This document shows, piece after piece, positions 34,655 to 45,345 of a DNA stretch of 64,000 nucleotides. The stretch lies in NCBI GenBank assembly GCA_025526995.1, contig JAHLKG010000010.1, positions 1 through 64,000 on the forward strand, in the 5' to 3' direction. The notes under the pieces are model-generated. The model was not told the origin of the DNA. It searched no databases and saw nothing but the letters and a program-made list of their open reading frames with translations. The DNA comes from Powellomyces hirtus (taxonomy: Eukaryota; Chytridiomycota; Chytridiomycetes; Spizellomycetales; Powellomycetaceae). The position numbers and the translations under genes are program-made. How positions within the stretch are numbered: position 1 is the first letter of the stretch; each line of letters begins with the position of its first letter.

Positions 34655-36574
34655 ATGTCTTCCTCTTCTAGCCCTCCGTGGCTCTTCTCCACGCTGCAAC
34701 CTGCTCCAACTACTCTTGGCCAACATCTCCGCACCACTGGTGGATTGATCCCAAACTTCTCCTCCTCTTCTTACGGCAAGACTCGGAGGCCCTCGTCGCC
34801 AGGTCCGCTCTCGCCCGATTCCGCACCTTCCCTTGCTAGTTCTCTCGACCGCAGCATCGCCAGCGGCGACATTGTCGGCGGCGAACCCATCTCACCGGTC
34901 TCGCCTACCTTCTTCGATACCCCAACTTCTGCGGCCGCAGGGCCTCCCAGTAGTGCGCCACAAGGCTACTATGATATCGTTCGCAACAATGCCGCCCAGC
35001 CGCCCTCATTCGCCGACATGGGACTCGGCTACCAATCAATCTCGCCGCCTGGACCTTTTGCCAATGCTGCAGGAATCGCCGCCGGCGCCGGAGACGACGA
35101 CGCAACGATGGGATTGCCGTTCAGAGTTCCGATGCCCTCAAATCTGCAGAATCCTCAGTCCCAGCTGGGCTATCCGCACATGTCTTCGGGACAGTATTTG
35201 CCAGCCAGACCACAACCCATGCAGCTCGTCATGCCAGGTCAGTACCTCATGAATGTCGCTAGTAGGTTGGCCACCGTTGTTCACCCCCGTCGGGCGTCAG
35301 GATCTTTCAAAGTCGTGACGAGTAAGGAGAGTCCTGTCGTCACTGCGCAAAATGGTACTGTGGGAACATGAGACTTTTTTCACCGCTATCGCCTTCCGTC
35401 TTCAGTTTACAAACCTGCCCCGGTGTCGATATGTTTCTGCTTTTCTTTGGGATATACTTTGATTCATTGTACAGATCTAACATTTGTCTCTTTTTCCTCA
35501 CACTGTTTGGGTAGACAACATCTGGGACGCCCAGTCTGACAGCAAACCTGTGGTGGACACTTCAGGAGGCCTCATGTGGAACCCTACTACGATCGGATCG
35601 GGCACCAACTACAAACCTCGCCAAACCCGCCCGCCTCTTGGCATGCCGACCCATGTCACATACTCGAACATTCCGCATGATGTCTTTGACGACGTACCGT
35701 CGTTTCCGGTTTCCTCGGGTTCCCAGTCACTCCTCAGCATGCTAACCACTCCTAGCTCCAGTCCGTCTGTGTCATCCACGTCGAACTCTGCGAGCTCCTC
35801 TCCGCCCCCGACAAAAAAGCGGGAGCGCGAGACATCTGACAACGAACCAAAAGCCGTCCGCAAGGCCTCCCGCAGTTCGGCCTCCGGCCGCAGTGCACAT
35901 GACGGCGAAGCTTATCCCGGCAATTCGGACGAGGATCATGGACGGGAGAAGCCTCGGGCCACTGGTGGTCAGACTGGCCCAACCAGTGGTGATGAGGTCG
36001 TCAATCGAGGGAATTCAGCATTGCAGACGGTTGATACTGGCCCTTCCACTTCTGTACCCTTGGAGCCGGGAGCAGGAAAGGGAAAATCGCAGGTTGACCC
36101 ACAAAAGCGTCGTGCACGGAACACCGAGGTATGCGCAATATCATGCATGGTGGCAGCAGGAGCACACCCATTCACTCCCTTTCATGTTATTTTCTTTGTT
36201 GTAAACAGGCCGCACGAAGATCGCGACTGAAGAAGGCAAACCGTCTGCATTCGCTCGAATCCTATACTGCGACCCTCGAAGCCACCCTGCGCGACCTCTC
36301 GGCACGGCACTCTGAACGCCTCCGCGACTGTGAGGAAGCTCAGAACCGCGAGCAACTCTTGCGGAGCCGCATCCATGATCTTGAGCGCATGGTCTCGGAA
36401 GCCCACTCTTGCATCGTCCGCGTCCTGGCCAGCAATCCCAGCGCGAACGCTGCTCCTGCACTTCCGCCCGTCCCGTTCACTCTACCGGCTATGGAGAAGC
36501 TATCTGTGACTGATGGCTCGGCGGTCGATGCACTCCCGTCTACTCCACCCGAGGGCTCGGCTATGCCAGGGTAG
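34655..36574 (+). CDS. bZIP transcription factor, GCN4/CPC1-like basic region
   Basis: Three exons: 34655-35354, 35515-36128 and 36209-36574, giving 559 aa. An alternative first donor (GTCAGT after 35237) also keeps the frame and would give 520 aa. The first 430 residues are Ser/Pro-rich, probably activating and disordered (SSSSPPWLF, PSSSPSVSSTSNSASSS). The basic region, split by the last intron, reads KRRARNTEAARRSRLKK, nearly the RNTEAARRSR core of Gcn4. A leucine-rich coiled coil follows (HSLESYTATLEATLRDL to IHDLERMV). It should bind DNA as a dimer in the nucleus, perhaps at TGACTCA-like sites. A role in amino-acid starvation is inferred from the basic region and the upstream ORFs. The intron inside the basic region is a good marker of the gene family model. 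Confidence 0.85.
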
Positions 36575-37077
36575 GATACCCCAGATACCCTTATGCAAAA
36601 CCTCTCGTCCATTACGCTCCTATCTTGAATCCTTTTTGGCCGTCGTGACTCCGCTTTTGACACAACGAGCGAGAGTGCAGTCCCCATGCTTTGTGCTATT
36701 ATTTTGCTATCCTTCTGGTTTTGATTTCTTGTTTTCCTTTGCATAGTTATCCGCTTCCTGTATATATCGCCCCACATCCAATCAGGCGAAGAAGTCCTTG
36801 CACTTTCATTTCATACACATGCTCTTCTATTACTTCTACGGCTTCTATCGATAAAGTTCAAGCCCCCTTTGACGCGTCGCGTCACAATACTACTTGGTTG
36901 GTGTTTCATTCGCCCTCGTGTTGTTGCACACCTTGTCGTCGTTATTATCAGGGATACTGTACGTGCCGCCTGCTAGCTGAGAAGGAATACTATCATCATT
37001 GTGGGCAAAACCACCCGCTCTATTGTTATATATTTCGCATCGTCAAAAAGTCTCAGGGGAACTAGCTGCGCGGGCAC
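36575..37077. other. Intergenic, no supported gene
   Basis: 3' end of the bZIP gene and promoter of the F-BAR gene. Nothing else seen. Confidence 0.45.
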
Positions 37078-40028
37078 ATGATGTTGCGCTTTGAAGAATG
37101 GTTCTGGGGAACACCGGGTATGCACGGAAAATGCGTGAAACAAACTGAATGAGGAAACAATGTGTGTAGCCAGGTTCCTCATTTCCAACGGATTTTCCCT
37201 CAGATGACCCGACAGCCGGTGTCAGCATTCTGCACACCAACCACCAACGGGTATGTGAGCGAAAACCATACTCCGCAGCAAAAACTGCCACGGTCCCACA
37301 ATGGAACATGCTGCTGACCCGAGTGTGCGTTTTTTTTGTTTACTGTGGTGTTTTTCCTGTGTTTTTTGCGTGCAGGGTCTTGCGGAACTGGAGGAGCTGC
37401 TCGCGTTCATCAAGGCCCGCATAGCTGCTGAGGAAGCGTATGTGGCGAAGCTCGGGGACGCTGCGCGCGCTAAACCCCGGTCGGATGGGTTTGGAGCTGA
37501 TGAGGGGCTTGTTGCGCAGATATTTGCGAATGCCAAGGAGGTAGGTAGGAGAACGGGAAAGGCGGTGCGATTATAGAGTGCTTATTAAGATTATGGTGGT
37601 CTTTCGCAGGAAGTGAACAACCTCGCCACCGCCCACAAACACACCACCACGCAGCTTCTAAGTCTCCTCCCGCGACTCAACACGCACCTGGACCTGCACC
37701 GCAAACGTCTCCCGCAGCTCAAAGACAAGATTGACGCCTCCCATAAGGCGCTCGTGACACAACGCGCGGAACTGGCGGGGGTGCAGGAAGAGTATTACGC
37801 GAAATCAAGGGTTGCGGATGCGGAGGAAGCCAAAGTGTCCGTGGAGGATGCGGTGGGTGGCATGGGAGGCGGTGGGGCGCGTGAGTGCGGGGATGTGGAG
37901 GTGATGGATGTTATGATCAATGTGGGTTTGTCGATATTTACGGTCGAGGATTTTAATACCCTGCTGGCGAGGATGCAGAGGGATCTGAATACGCAGGTGA
38001 GGGGAAGGCGAAAAGCGGGGGGAGGGGGGGTGCAGGAATGAGAGGGTTGTTTGACTAACGGATCTTATGTCAGGACATTCGATCGATCTGGGGCACGACC
38101 AAGGACACGATTGTCGGCAAAGACATCACCACCTACCTCCGCCACTACCTCCACACGGACGAAGAAACCACCAGCTCTGTCTTTGCCTACCTTGTGAGCG
38201 AAAACTTTATCCGCCCGACGTCGCGCGTGTCCGTCACCTCTCTCACGGGCACAGCGGCAGGGGTCACGACCAACCCCTCCCAAACCTACGTCTGGAAACG
38301 GCTGTCGATCGAAACCGAGCCCCCGCATCGCCGCGCACGCAGGGACGCGGACCGCGCGGACCACGCGTATCGCAAAGCCATTGCCGCTGCCGAAGAAACC
38401 CGCGCCCACCTCGAATTGGCCGTGTGGGAGTACCTCAAAGCCGCGCAAGCCGTGGAGCTGGACCGCGTCACGGTGGTCAAGCAGACTCTGGCAGCGCTGA
38501 ATGAGGCAGAGGAGGTGGGACGCGCGGTTAGAGTGCAGGTTGTGCAGTCCCAGGCTGTGTATCTCGAGACGTTGAACCCGGAGCGAGAGGTGGAGATTGT
38601 GGCGGAGAGATTGCGGACGGGGAATGTGAGGATCCCGCCGGTCGTGTATAAAAGCTACTATGGCGGGTCGGCGGATACGGTGCGTTGCGGGTTTGTTTTC
38701 TTGTGCTTTCATCCCTTCGACAAGCATGGAGAATGACACGGAACACTTGAACTGATGACCATCCGGTTTTTTGTTTTGTCGTTGTTTCCTTTGTCACATC
38801 GCAGATCATTGGGGTTCCATTAGAAGAACAAGTCTCCATTGATGGCGGTCCCACTACCCCGCCCTTTCTCACCAAATGCCTCACCGTCCTCGCCCGCGCG
38901 CGACAACCTCCTGGCGGCGCTCCCGGCCTCTCCCCCACCAGCGAACTCTCTCAATGGACGGGCACGCACGCCCCACCGACGCTCCCCACCACGATCCACA
39001 AACCCATCCCCACGACGTCCGCGATCCCCCTCATCAAACACTACCTAACCCACCTCCCGGCCTCGCTCGTGCACCCTGAAATCTACGACCCGTTAAAACT
39101 CCTGTATCTGAGTAAAACGGACGATGATGAGCATTTAACGCGGGTTCAGTCGTTGGCGAGTCTGTTGTGCACCGTGCCGCCCGTGCATTGGTATGCGACC
39201 AGGGATATCGTCCAGGCGTGGATAAGCTGTGTGCGCGGGATAGAGCAGGAGCAGAGGGACCAGGCCGTCGTGGAATTGGCGAATGCGTTGGGAAGTTTGG
39301 TGTTGAGGCCAATGGTATGTATCTGTGTGTGTGTGTGTGTGTGTGTTTATGGGAAGAGAGTCGAGACATGGATGCTCATGGGAACCCCTTGTTTTTTAAC
39401 AGACCCAAAGCCAAGTCACATTACACGATAAACACCCTGTCCGGCTACTCAAGGTTTGCCCCGAACCGCTACCGCCCAACGTGTCATTCAAGTTTGTCGT
39501 TCTAACGTTCGTCATTTTTAACTCGACCCTTAGGACCTCCTTCTTCATCACGAACCCATCTTTGCCACCGCGCCGCGCGTCAGCGAACCCTTCCGCCGGC
39601 GTCCCAACGGGGATACCGACAGTCTCAACAGCATCAACAGCGTTACCCGCCACCCACCACCCTCCTCATCCCATCCCCAATCCTCTGCTCATTCACTTAC
39701 GAACATGCAAATGCAATCACCGCCCGCGGTCCTACTACCCGTGGATAACCCTGACAGCGACGACGAGCTCGATATCTACATTGCACCCGATGGGGTCGTG
39801 TCTTCACGCGCGGGAAGTGCGGGGAGCCTCCACGGTAGTGAATACGGGCGCGATCCCCCGTCGGTGGCGATCGAGTCGCGCGGGGGTGAGCTGTTGGTCG
39901 GGACGTTGGCTTCGCCGTTGGTGGTGTCCTCGGCGGAGGCGCCAAGCTTGGAGTTGCGGTTGGTCGATGATGGGGATGAAAGCGGGGATGAGGTCGGGGG
40001 ATTGTTTGCGGCTGTTGAGCGGGCTTGA
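37078..40028 (+). CDS. RGD2: F-BAR/DEP/RhoGAP-like protein, Rgd2-type
   Basis: Eight exons: 37078-37117, 37204-37250, 37376-37540, 37610-37996, 38074-38679, 38805-39314, 39403-39453 and 39534-40028, all GT-AG and in frame, giving 766 aa. The F-BAR start is FEEWFWGTPDDPTAG, then HTNHQRGLAELEELLAFIK. A DEP domain begins near residue 214 (IRSIWGTTKDTIVGKDITTY) and interrupts the F-BAR helices, which resume to about 400. A RhoGAP-like domain covers about 416-600 (IIGVPLEEQ, FLTKCLTVL, LIKHYLTHLPASLVHPEIY, RVQSLASLLCTVP). Rgd2/Rga7 proteins bind curved membrane and act on Cdc42/Rho5. The GAP arginine-finger loop (G-I/L-F-R-x-x-G) is not visible, so this domain may not stimulate GTP hydrolysis. The acidic tail is disordered. 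Exon 6 donor is followed by a long GT run. Confidence 0.85.
39324..39346. repeat. (GT)n microsatellite in an intron
   Basis: About eleven GT units inside the intron that follows exon 6 of the F-BAR gene, 10 bp after the donor site. Confidence 0.85.
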
Positions 40029-40942
40029 ATTCCGGAGCGTGCGGGCGTGCGTCCGTGCGTGTGCGTGAAGGGGAAGGGAGTTTAGATATTTCTTAATGGC
40101 TGTGGCGGCTTTTGGCTTGTAGATTTGGTTTTGCGTTTTCACATATATAAACTTATATACATATATACCTGTATAAGACGATGGTTTGAGCTTGATGATA
40201 AAAGGTGCACAATTATCATGATCACTCGCTGCATGGTGTGGGGGTTTGACACTGAACGAGAGGGTTGTCACAGAAACCAACGTTAAGATTTTGATGACTT
40301 GAAAATATACATACATCTCATTCCCCTGCATTTACGCACCTCACTTGGAGTTTAAACAACTCACTACAGTCCTCCACATCACTGCAACAAGAACTAACTA
40401 CTAAGGAAATATGTATAGACAGTCTGTGTGCAATTGAGCGATTCCACTGCAAAGTACAGCCAAATCCAATTTGAATTTTGTAAATGCACCGTCTGTTTCA
40501 AAAACTATTTAAATTGATATTTACATGATTGTTACAATCAGTGATTACATTTTAGTAATTCCTTTACTGAGAGTATATCTTCCAACATATATTTTCAAAT
40601 GTTTTTGCATATTGTGAACGTTTTGGATCCAACATTGTTTCAGGGTTTGTACTTGACGTTTGAGCACGTCCTAGACCCATGCGAACTCCCCTCACTCGCC
40701 TCACCTCTGAAGGATGGCGGAGCACAGCTGCAAAAGACATTCCATGATCACAAGCATAGCATCACTGTCAAGCATGGAAGCAAGCTCTACCGACTATAAC
40801 ATGCCCCTTCTTGGATGTCTATCTGACTGATATAAGATATTGATAGATGGTCTAACAAGACGTCCTTCCAACAGGACGTCTCGCAAATGCATGCAGCTGT
40901 GGTTTAATTGTGGAGAGAACCGGGGGTATGCTTCTATACTAC
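40029..40942. other. AT-rich intergenic with possible relic
   Basis: AT-rich from 40330 to 40620. A 67-codon plus-strand frame at 40599-40799 (DPCELPSLASPLKDGGAQ) has no known motif and could be the end of an old, otherwise lost coding sequence. No complete gene seen. Confidence 0.4.
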
Positions 40943-42086
40943 TTAAAGCACCTTGGCCTCGTTCTTGAGCTTGTCAATAAGCTGTGAGACAGGCACATTT
41001 GGGGTTCAGTCAGAATGTTTCTCGATTCCGCAACGCGAGTTTCTATGGGGAACGTAATACATACCTCATCGACGGACTCGACCTTCTTTCCACCCGACCG
41101 CTTGGCCGGTTCCTCAATCTTGATGGTCTCGATGGAAGGGGTGATGTCAACCTTAAGGTCCTCGGGGGTAAACTTGTCCACCTTCTTCTTCTTGGCCTTC
41201 ATGATGTTGGGGAGAGTGGCATATCGCGGCTCGTTCAGACTGTAACAAGGCAAGGCGGGACTATCAGGTCTCTCCATTCCTGGGACGGGTCGGAAGGTTC
41301 GTCATAAAAGCTTACCGGAGATCGGTGGTGATGATGGTAGGGAGCTTGGTGGAGACGGTCTCCAATCCACCGTCAACCTCTCGGGTGACCGTCAGCTTTC
41401 CTGCCTCAACCTCGACCTTGTTGGCGAAGGCAGCCTGTGACCAGTTCAACAGACCAGCGAGCATCTGGCCAGTCTGGCTGCTGTCATCGTCAATAGCCTG
41501 CTTGCCGAGGATAACCACTTCGGGCTTCTCCTTATCAGCGATAGCTCGGATCAACTTTGCGACCTGCGGAACCGAGAAGGAAAAAAGCACATTCCACATC
41601 AAAAACTTCTTCTCCGGTCGCAAAGCGATATGGGCAACGGACCTGGAGGGGCAACACTTCCTGGCCCTCGGGAACCTCAACGTGGATGGCACGGTCGGCA
41701 CCCATGGCGAGAGCAGTCCGCAGAGTCTCCTGAGACTTTGTGGGACCAACAGTCATGGCAATCACCTCCTTGGCGAACTTCTTCTCCTTCATTCGCACGG
41801 CCTCCTCAATTGCGATCTCGTCGAAGGGGTTCATGGAGTGCTGTCCACGGTCGAACCAAAAACGAATGCCAAAGGGGAAGAAAGAAACTGATAAGCTGGG
41901 TTCTACGGAGAGGCAGAGATAGCATGTAGGTTTCGCAATATGCTCCTCCCGACACCCATCTTGCTGCTACAAAATTCCCGCGAACCGTACCTTGACATTG
42001 GTGTCAATCTTTCCGCCGGTGACACGCACTTTGACGGCATAGTCAATTACACGCTTGACGGGCACGAGGATGCGGTTGAGAGACAT
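40943..42086 (-). CDS. ETFB: Electron transfer flavoprotein subunit beta
   Basis: Five exons in transcript order: 42086-41991, 41840-41643, 41563-41316, 41239-41065 and 40981-40943, all GT-AG and in frame, giving 251 aa (family about 250-255). The start [16 protein letters not shown] is typical. Further blocks: [57 protein letters not shown] (the nucleotide-binding stretch), [20 protein letters not shown] and [12 protein letters not shown] beta pairs with alpha in the mitochondrial matrix. The FAD/AMP dimer passes electrons from acyl-CoA dehydrogenases to ETF-ubiquinone oxidoreductase. Like many beta subunits it lacks a separate cleaved targeting peptide. It shares a 413-bp divergent promoter region with a complex I subunit gene. 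Confidence 0.95.
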
Positions 42087-42499
42087 GCTGGGTATGTGTG
42101 TGCTGAGAAAGTAGGTTGGCCCAAAGGGGAATAGATGGGGCGGAAGATTAGAACCAATGCTGGCTGCAATTCGTGGTTTCCGGCAAAGAGGTCGCAGGGA
42201 CTACGTCCGCGAGTATGTAACGAATTCGAAGGAAGTTCTGCAGTTCTTCCTCTGTATTTGTCAACTTACAGCGTCAGTCAGCGGTGGGAGATGCAAAGCA
42301 AGGAAGCAAGGCCCAGGAAGACAGGATGAGCGTCGGGAAGCAAGTAGTGTGTGAGCCAACAAGGCCCAAAGCGTGACCGCGGAATCCAACGGACAAACCC
42401 TCCCAACCAGCCACAGCCTACCAAAAGACGTGAAGTTTTAGCATTTGACAGCATCTCCACCCACCCCCACACACTCACTCTCAGACCCTCATACTCACA

Positions 42500-43023
42500 A
42501 TGGCTGGCGGTGGCAGATTCCCTCCCGTACTGGTAGGTGACTGTTTGTAACTTGCAACCTGTGACTCCGCAAGTCCGTTGTGCAATTATGACGAAATATC
42601 TAACCCGCTTTTCCAGACGGATCCTGCGATTGGTAAATAAAAAAACGCCTGAATGTGCTGCCTCCGAGCTGTTCCTACACCGCTCAGCAGCGTGGTCCCA
42701 AGCAGTAGCACAATTTGCTAACAGCTTATCGTTCACAGAAAAATGGTACCACATGAAGGAAAACACACATGCTTACTACAAGCTGAATCGACGGACAGTC
42801 GGGATCGCTGTCATGCTGACAGTGGTGCTCCCTGCGGCGTTTTACTGGGGCAGTGCGGCATTTGCGGTGAGGAAAAAAAAAACGGATGTTTCGTGTCGGT
42901 TGGATGTACCAGGCTGATGTGTTCCTTCTTGCGCCTTAGGGTAAAGTCCAACCTTTAGGCTCTCGACGAGGCGAACAATGGTACATCTCCAACAAGAAGG
43001 AGGAGACCGCTGCTCAAGAGTAG
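42500..43023 (+). CDS. NDUFB4: Complex I accessory subunit, NDUFB4/B15-like
   Basis: Four exons: 42500-42532, 42617-42632 (only 16 nt), 42739-42866 and 42940-43023, all GT-AG and in frame, giving 86 aa. It reads PPVLTDPAIEKWYHMKENTH, then YYKLNRRTVGIAVM, one membrane helix (LTVVLPAAFYWGSAAFAG) and a short charged tail. Size and layout (DPAIxxW near the start, an Arg-Thr pair just before a single helix) match small fungal B15-type subunits of NADH:ubiquinone oxidoreductase, placed in the inner-membrane arm. The family call rests on this pattern and is moderate. The 16-nt exon will be missed by most gene finders. Confidence 0.65.
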
Positions 43024-44038
43024 AGCAACTCGACATATAGACAAACGAGGCGGAGGGGACGAGAGTCGGTTGTGGGTTAATATACCATTTTTATTCATCT
43101 GGGACAAAGGTGGCAAAACTATGGCCGGCCACAAGCTGTTGTTCAGTTAGGGTTCTGAACGGAGGCACTTGCTCCGACGTATTGCTAAGTATTAAAGCGG
43201 AGCTGAATTGGGACATTGTTGCGTTTGACAACGGAGCCTGCCGATGTTACAATGTTTGACGAGTGCTCGCACGGAGGGGCAAAGCATGCTAACCCTTGGT
43301 AGGGAACGACATCCGTGCAGATCAGGACAAAGCATCGAACAAACGGCCGTTTTGCGGGGCAGGAAGCGAAAGGTCACTGCCTATACATTTACAGAGTGTT
43401 CGTGTGTCCCCAACGAGTGTCAAGTTTCCGCATTCCCATACCACATTTCTCAATGGCAATCATGCTTTGAGATTGTTCTCGCCAGCTTGCCGCTGCACAA
43501 GCGGAGTAGCGGTAGTGGGTGGCTTTCGTTGCAGTACAATCGGTGCATCTGATGGGCCAACGGCCCAACCCGTTGAGGTGGAGCGTCCGCTCAGTTTTCT
43601 TGTTGTGGCGATGGAAGAGCCACCAAAGGGCCGATCTCTCTGCCAGCGTATTAAATATTCCAGCATTACTAGCCCCTAACTAAAAGAATCCCACCAAAGG
43701 TCGGTGTCGCTCGCGGGCTTGCTGCCGTTATGTGACGTAAGGGAAAGGGATAGGGACATGAGATGATCTGCAAGTCGGCTTGCTAAGGGTCCGGCCCTGA
43801 ACTCATCGTACTCCACGAAAATAAAACATGCGGCTGGACAGAGTTATCATAGAGATCATATTATATTTACTCCGCAAACCGTTCCACAACAAGAGAATGA
43901 GGGGCAAACGCAAAAGAGATGGTACCGGTGGGCAAAAGGAGGGATATATTGTTCGAAATTCCGGTTCGCAAGTTGTTGATGGCGAGGGTGAGGGGATATG
44001 TTGAGATGTTGCTTTCGTTGTTATGTTGTTGTTGTTGT
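43024..44038. other. Intergenic, no supported gene
   Basis: 3' ends of the two converging complex I subunit genes. No coding signal found on either strand between them. Confidence 0.45.
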
Positions 44039-44922
44039 TTAAGCCGACTTCTCCTGATCGCGCTTCTGGATCTCGGCCCATCGTTCGGCGTAAGGGTCCC
44101 TCCGTGGCCACTTGAAATAGTCTGGGTCGTGTCGGTCGTCCGGGTTGGTCTTGATGTAACCTTTTGGCATCGAGTAGATCATCCATTCACCAGTTCCAAT
44201 TACGAGCGGGAGGAACACGGCGTGTGCCACAACGCTCTGCACTCGGCCAGCTGCAGAAGTTTACAAAAGACAATTTAACAATCGGCAAAAAGAGGGGACC
44301 AACCAAGAAACTGTGGAGACAAAGTTAACATTTCGGGTTTTCTCCCAAACGTACCTCGCAGACCGAGCATCACACCAGCGACCAAACCACCGATAGGGCC
44401 GTTCCACATGTCGTCTTTGTGGCGCATCTGCGCAGCAGTGATCTTTGTGCCGTAGTAAGCGGCAGTGGCGGCGGCTAAGGTAGGAGGGATAGGAAACCAT
44501 ATGTGAACAAGACAGAAGATACATATCCCTTGGCGTTTCCCAGGTGTGCAGCGGTTCTCTAGCAGTATATCGTCACGCAACTGCGGCCATCCGCAGAGAG
44601 AACTATACTGCAATCGGCTTTACGGGTTTCAGCAAGAACCTCGGGGCCAACCATTCAACTTTCACCGTTTCCCCACTCAAGTCCTTCCCTCCCCCTCCCC
44701 CCGATAGCCCTCCAGCCCTTGATATTTACCAAAGAAAGCTCCACTCCTTGCAGCCTCCTTCACAATCTGGTTGGACGGTGCAGCGATCCACCACCCGAAT
44801 GCCGCGGAGCCCGCGGCGCCGAAGACAGCACCAACAGCACCGGCTTTAGCAGCTTCGGTGGTGGCGGAGGCTTCGAGGATGTGCTGGTCGAACAGCGGCT
44901 TTGCGGGCTGGATCCAGGCCAT
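44039..44922 (-). CDS. NDUFA11: Complex I accessory subunit, NDUFA11/B14.7-like (Tim17 fold)
   Basis: Three exons in transcript order: 44922-44730, 44474-44355 and 44250-44039, GT-AG and in frame, giving 174 aa. Four short, Gly/Ala-rich helices (AVGAVFGAAGSAAFGWW, AATAAYYGTKITAAQMRHKD, GPIGGLVAGVMLGLR, VAHAVFLPLVIGTGEWMIYS) resemble the Tim17/22/23 fold. A hydrophilic tail follows, rich in Asp, Pro and Trp (PDDRHDPDYFKWPRRDPYAE). This fits the B14.7 (NDUFA11; 21.3 kDa in Neurospora) subunit of complex I, which bridges parts of the membrane arm. A Tim17-family translocase subunit is the main alternative, but the tail favours complex I. Confidence 0.78.
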
Positions 44923-45345
44923 TGCTTCTCGTCTATAGGTGTGAAGGGTTGTTTGGGGAATGCGTTTGTGGGGTTGGTGGACTTCCAGTCAGTCAGGTCA
45001 GTCTACGTTGCTCGTGGGTGGCGCAGTTTTCGCGGCTTTCACACTTGGGGATTTCGATATCTCGCGCAAAGTAGGAAGGAGCATCTCAACAGCCGATATG
45101 CAACTTTATGTGTGGTATACCATTTTCTATTAATGCGTCTACGTATATGTCGCGAATGTGTATAGAAGTATATATGCACGGTGTCTGATTGTCTCCCTGA
45201 GGTGACAAGTAACTTGTTACAAGGGAGAGTGCAACCCGCACACTCCCAAAATCAGGTGCGAAGAGGGAAAAGATAGCCCAAGAAAGGATGAAAAGGAAAA
45301 CGATGGATTAAGGGACTCCCAAGGACGGTTGTCTCATAGTGGAAT
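44923..45345. other. Intergenic, promoter of NDUFA11-like gene and 3' end of Frizzled-like gene
   Basis: Nothing else seen. Confidence 0.5.
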
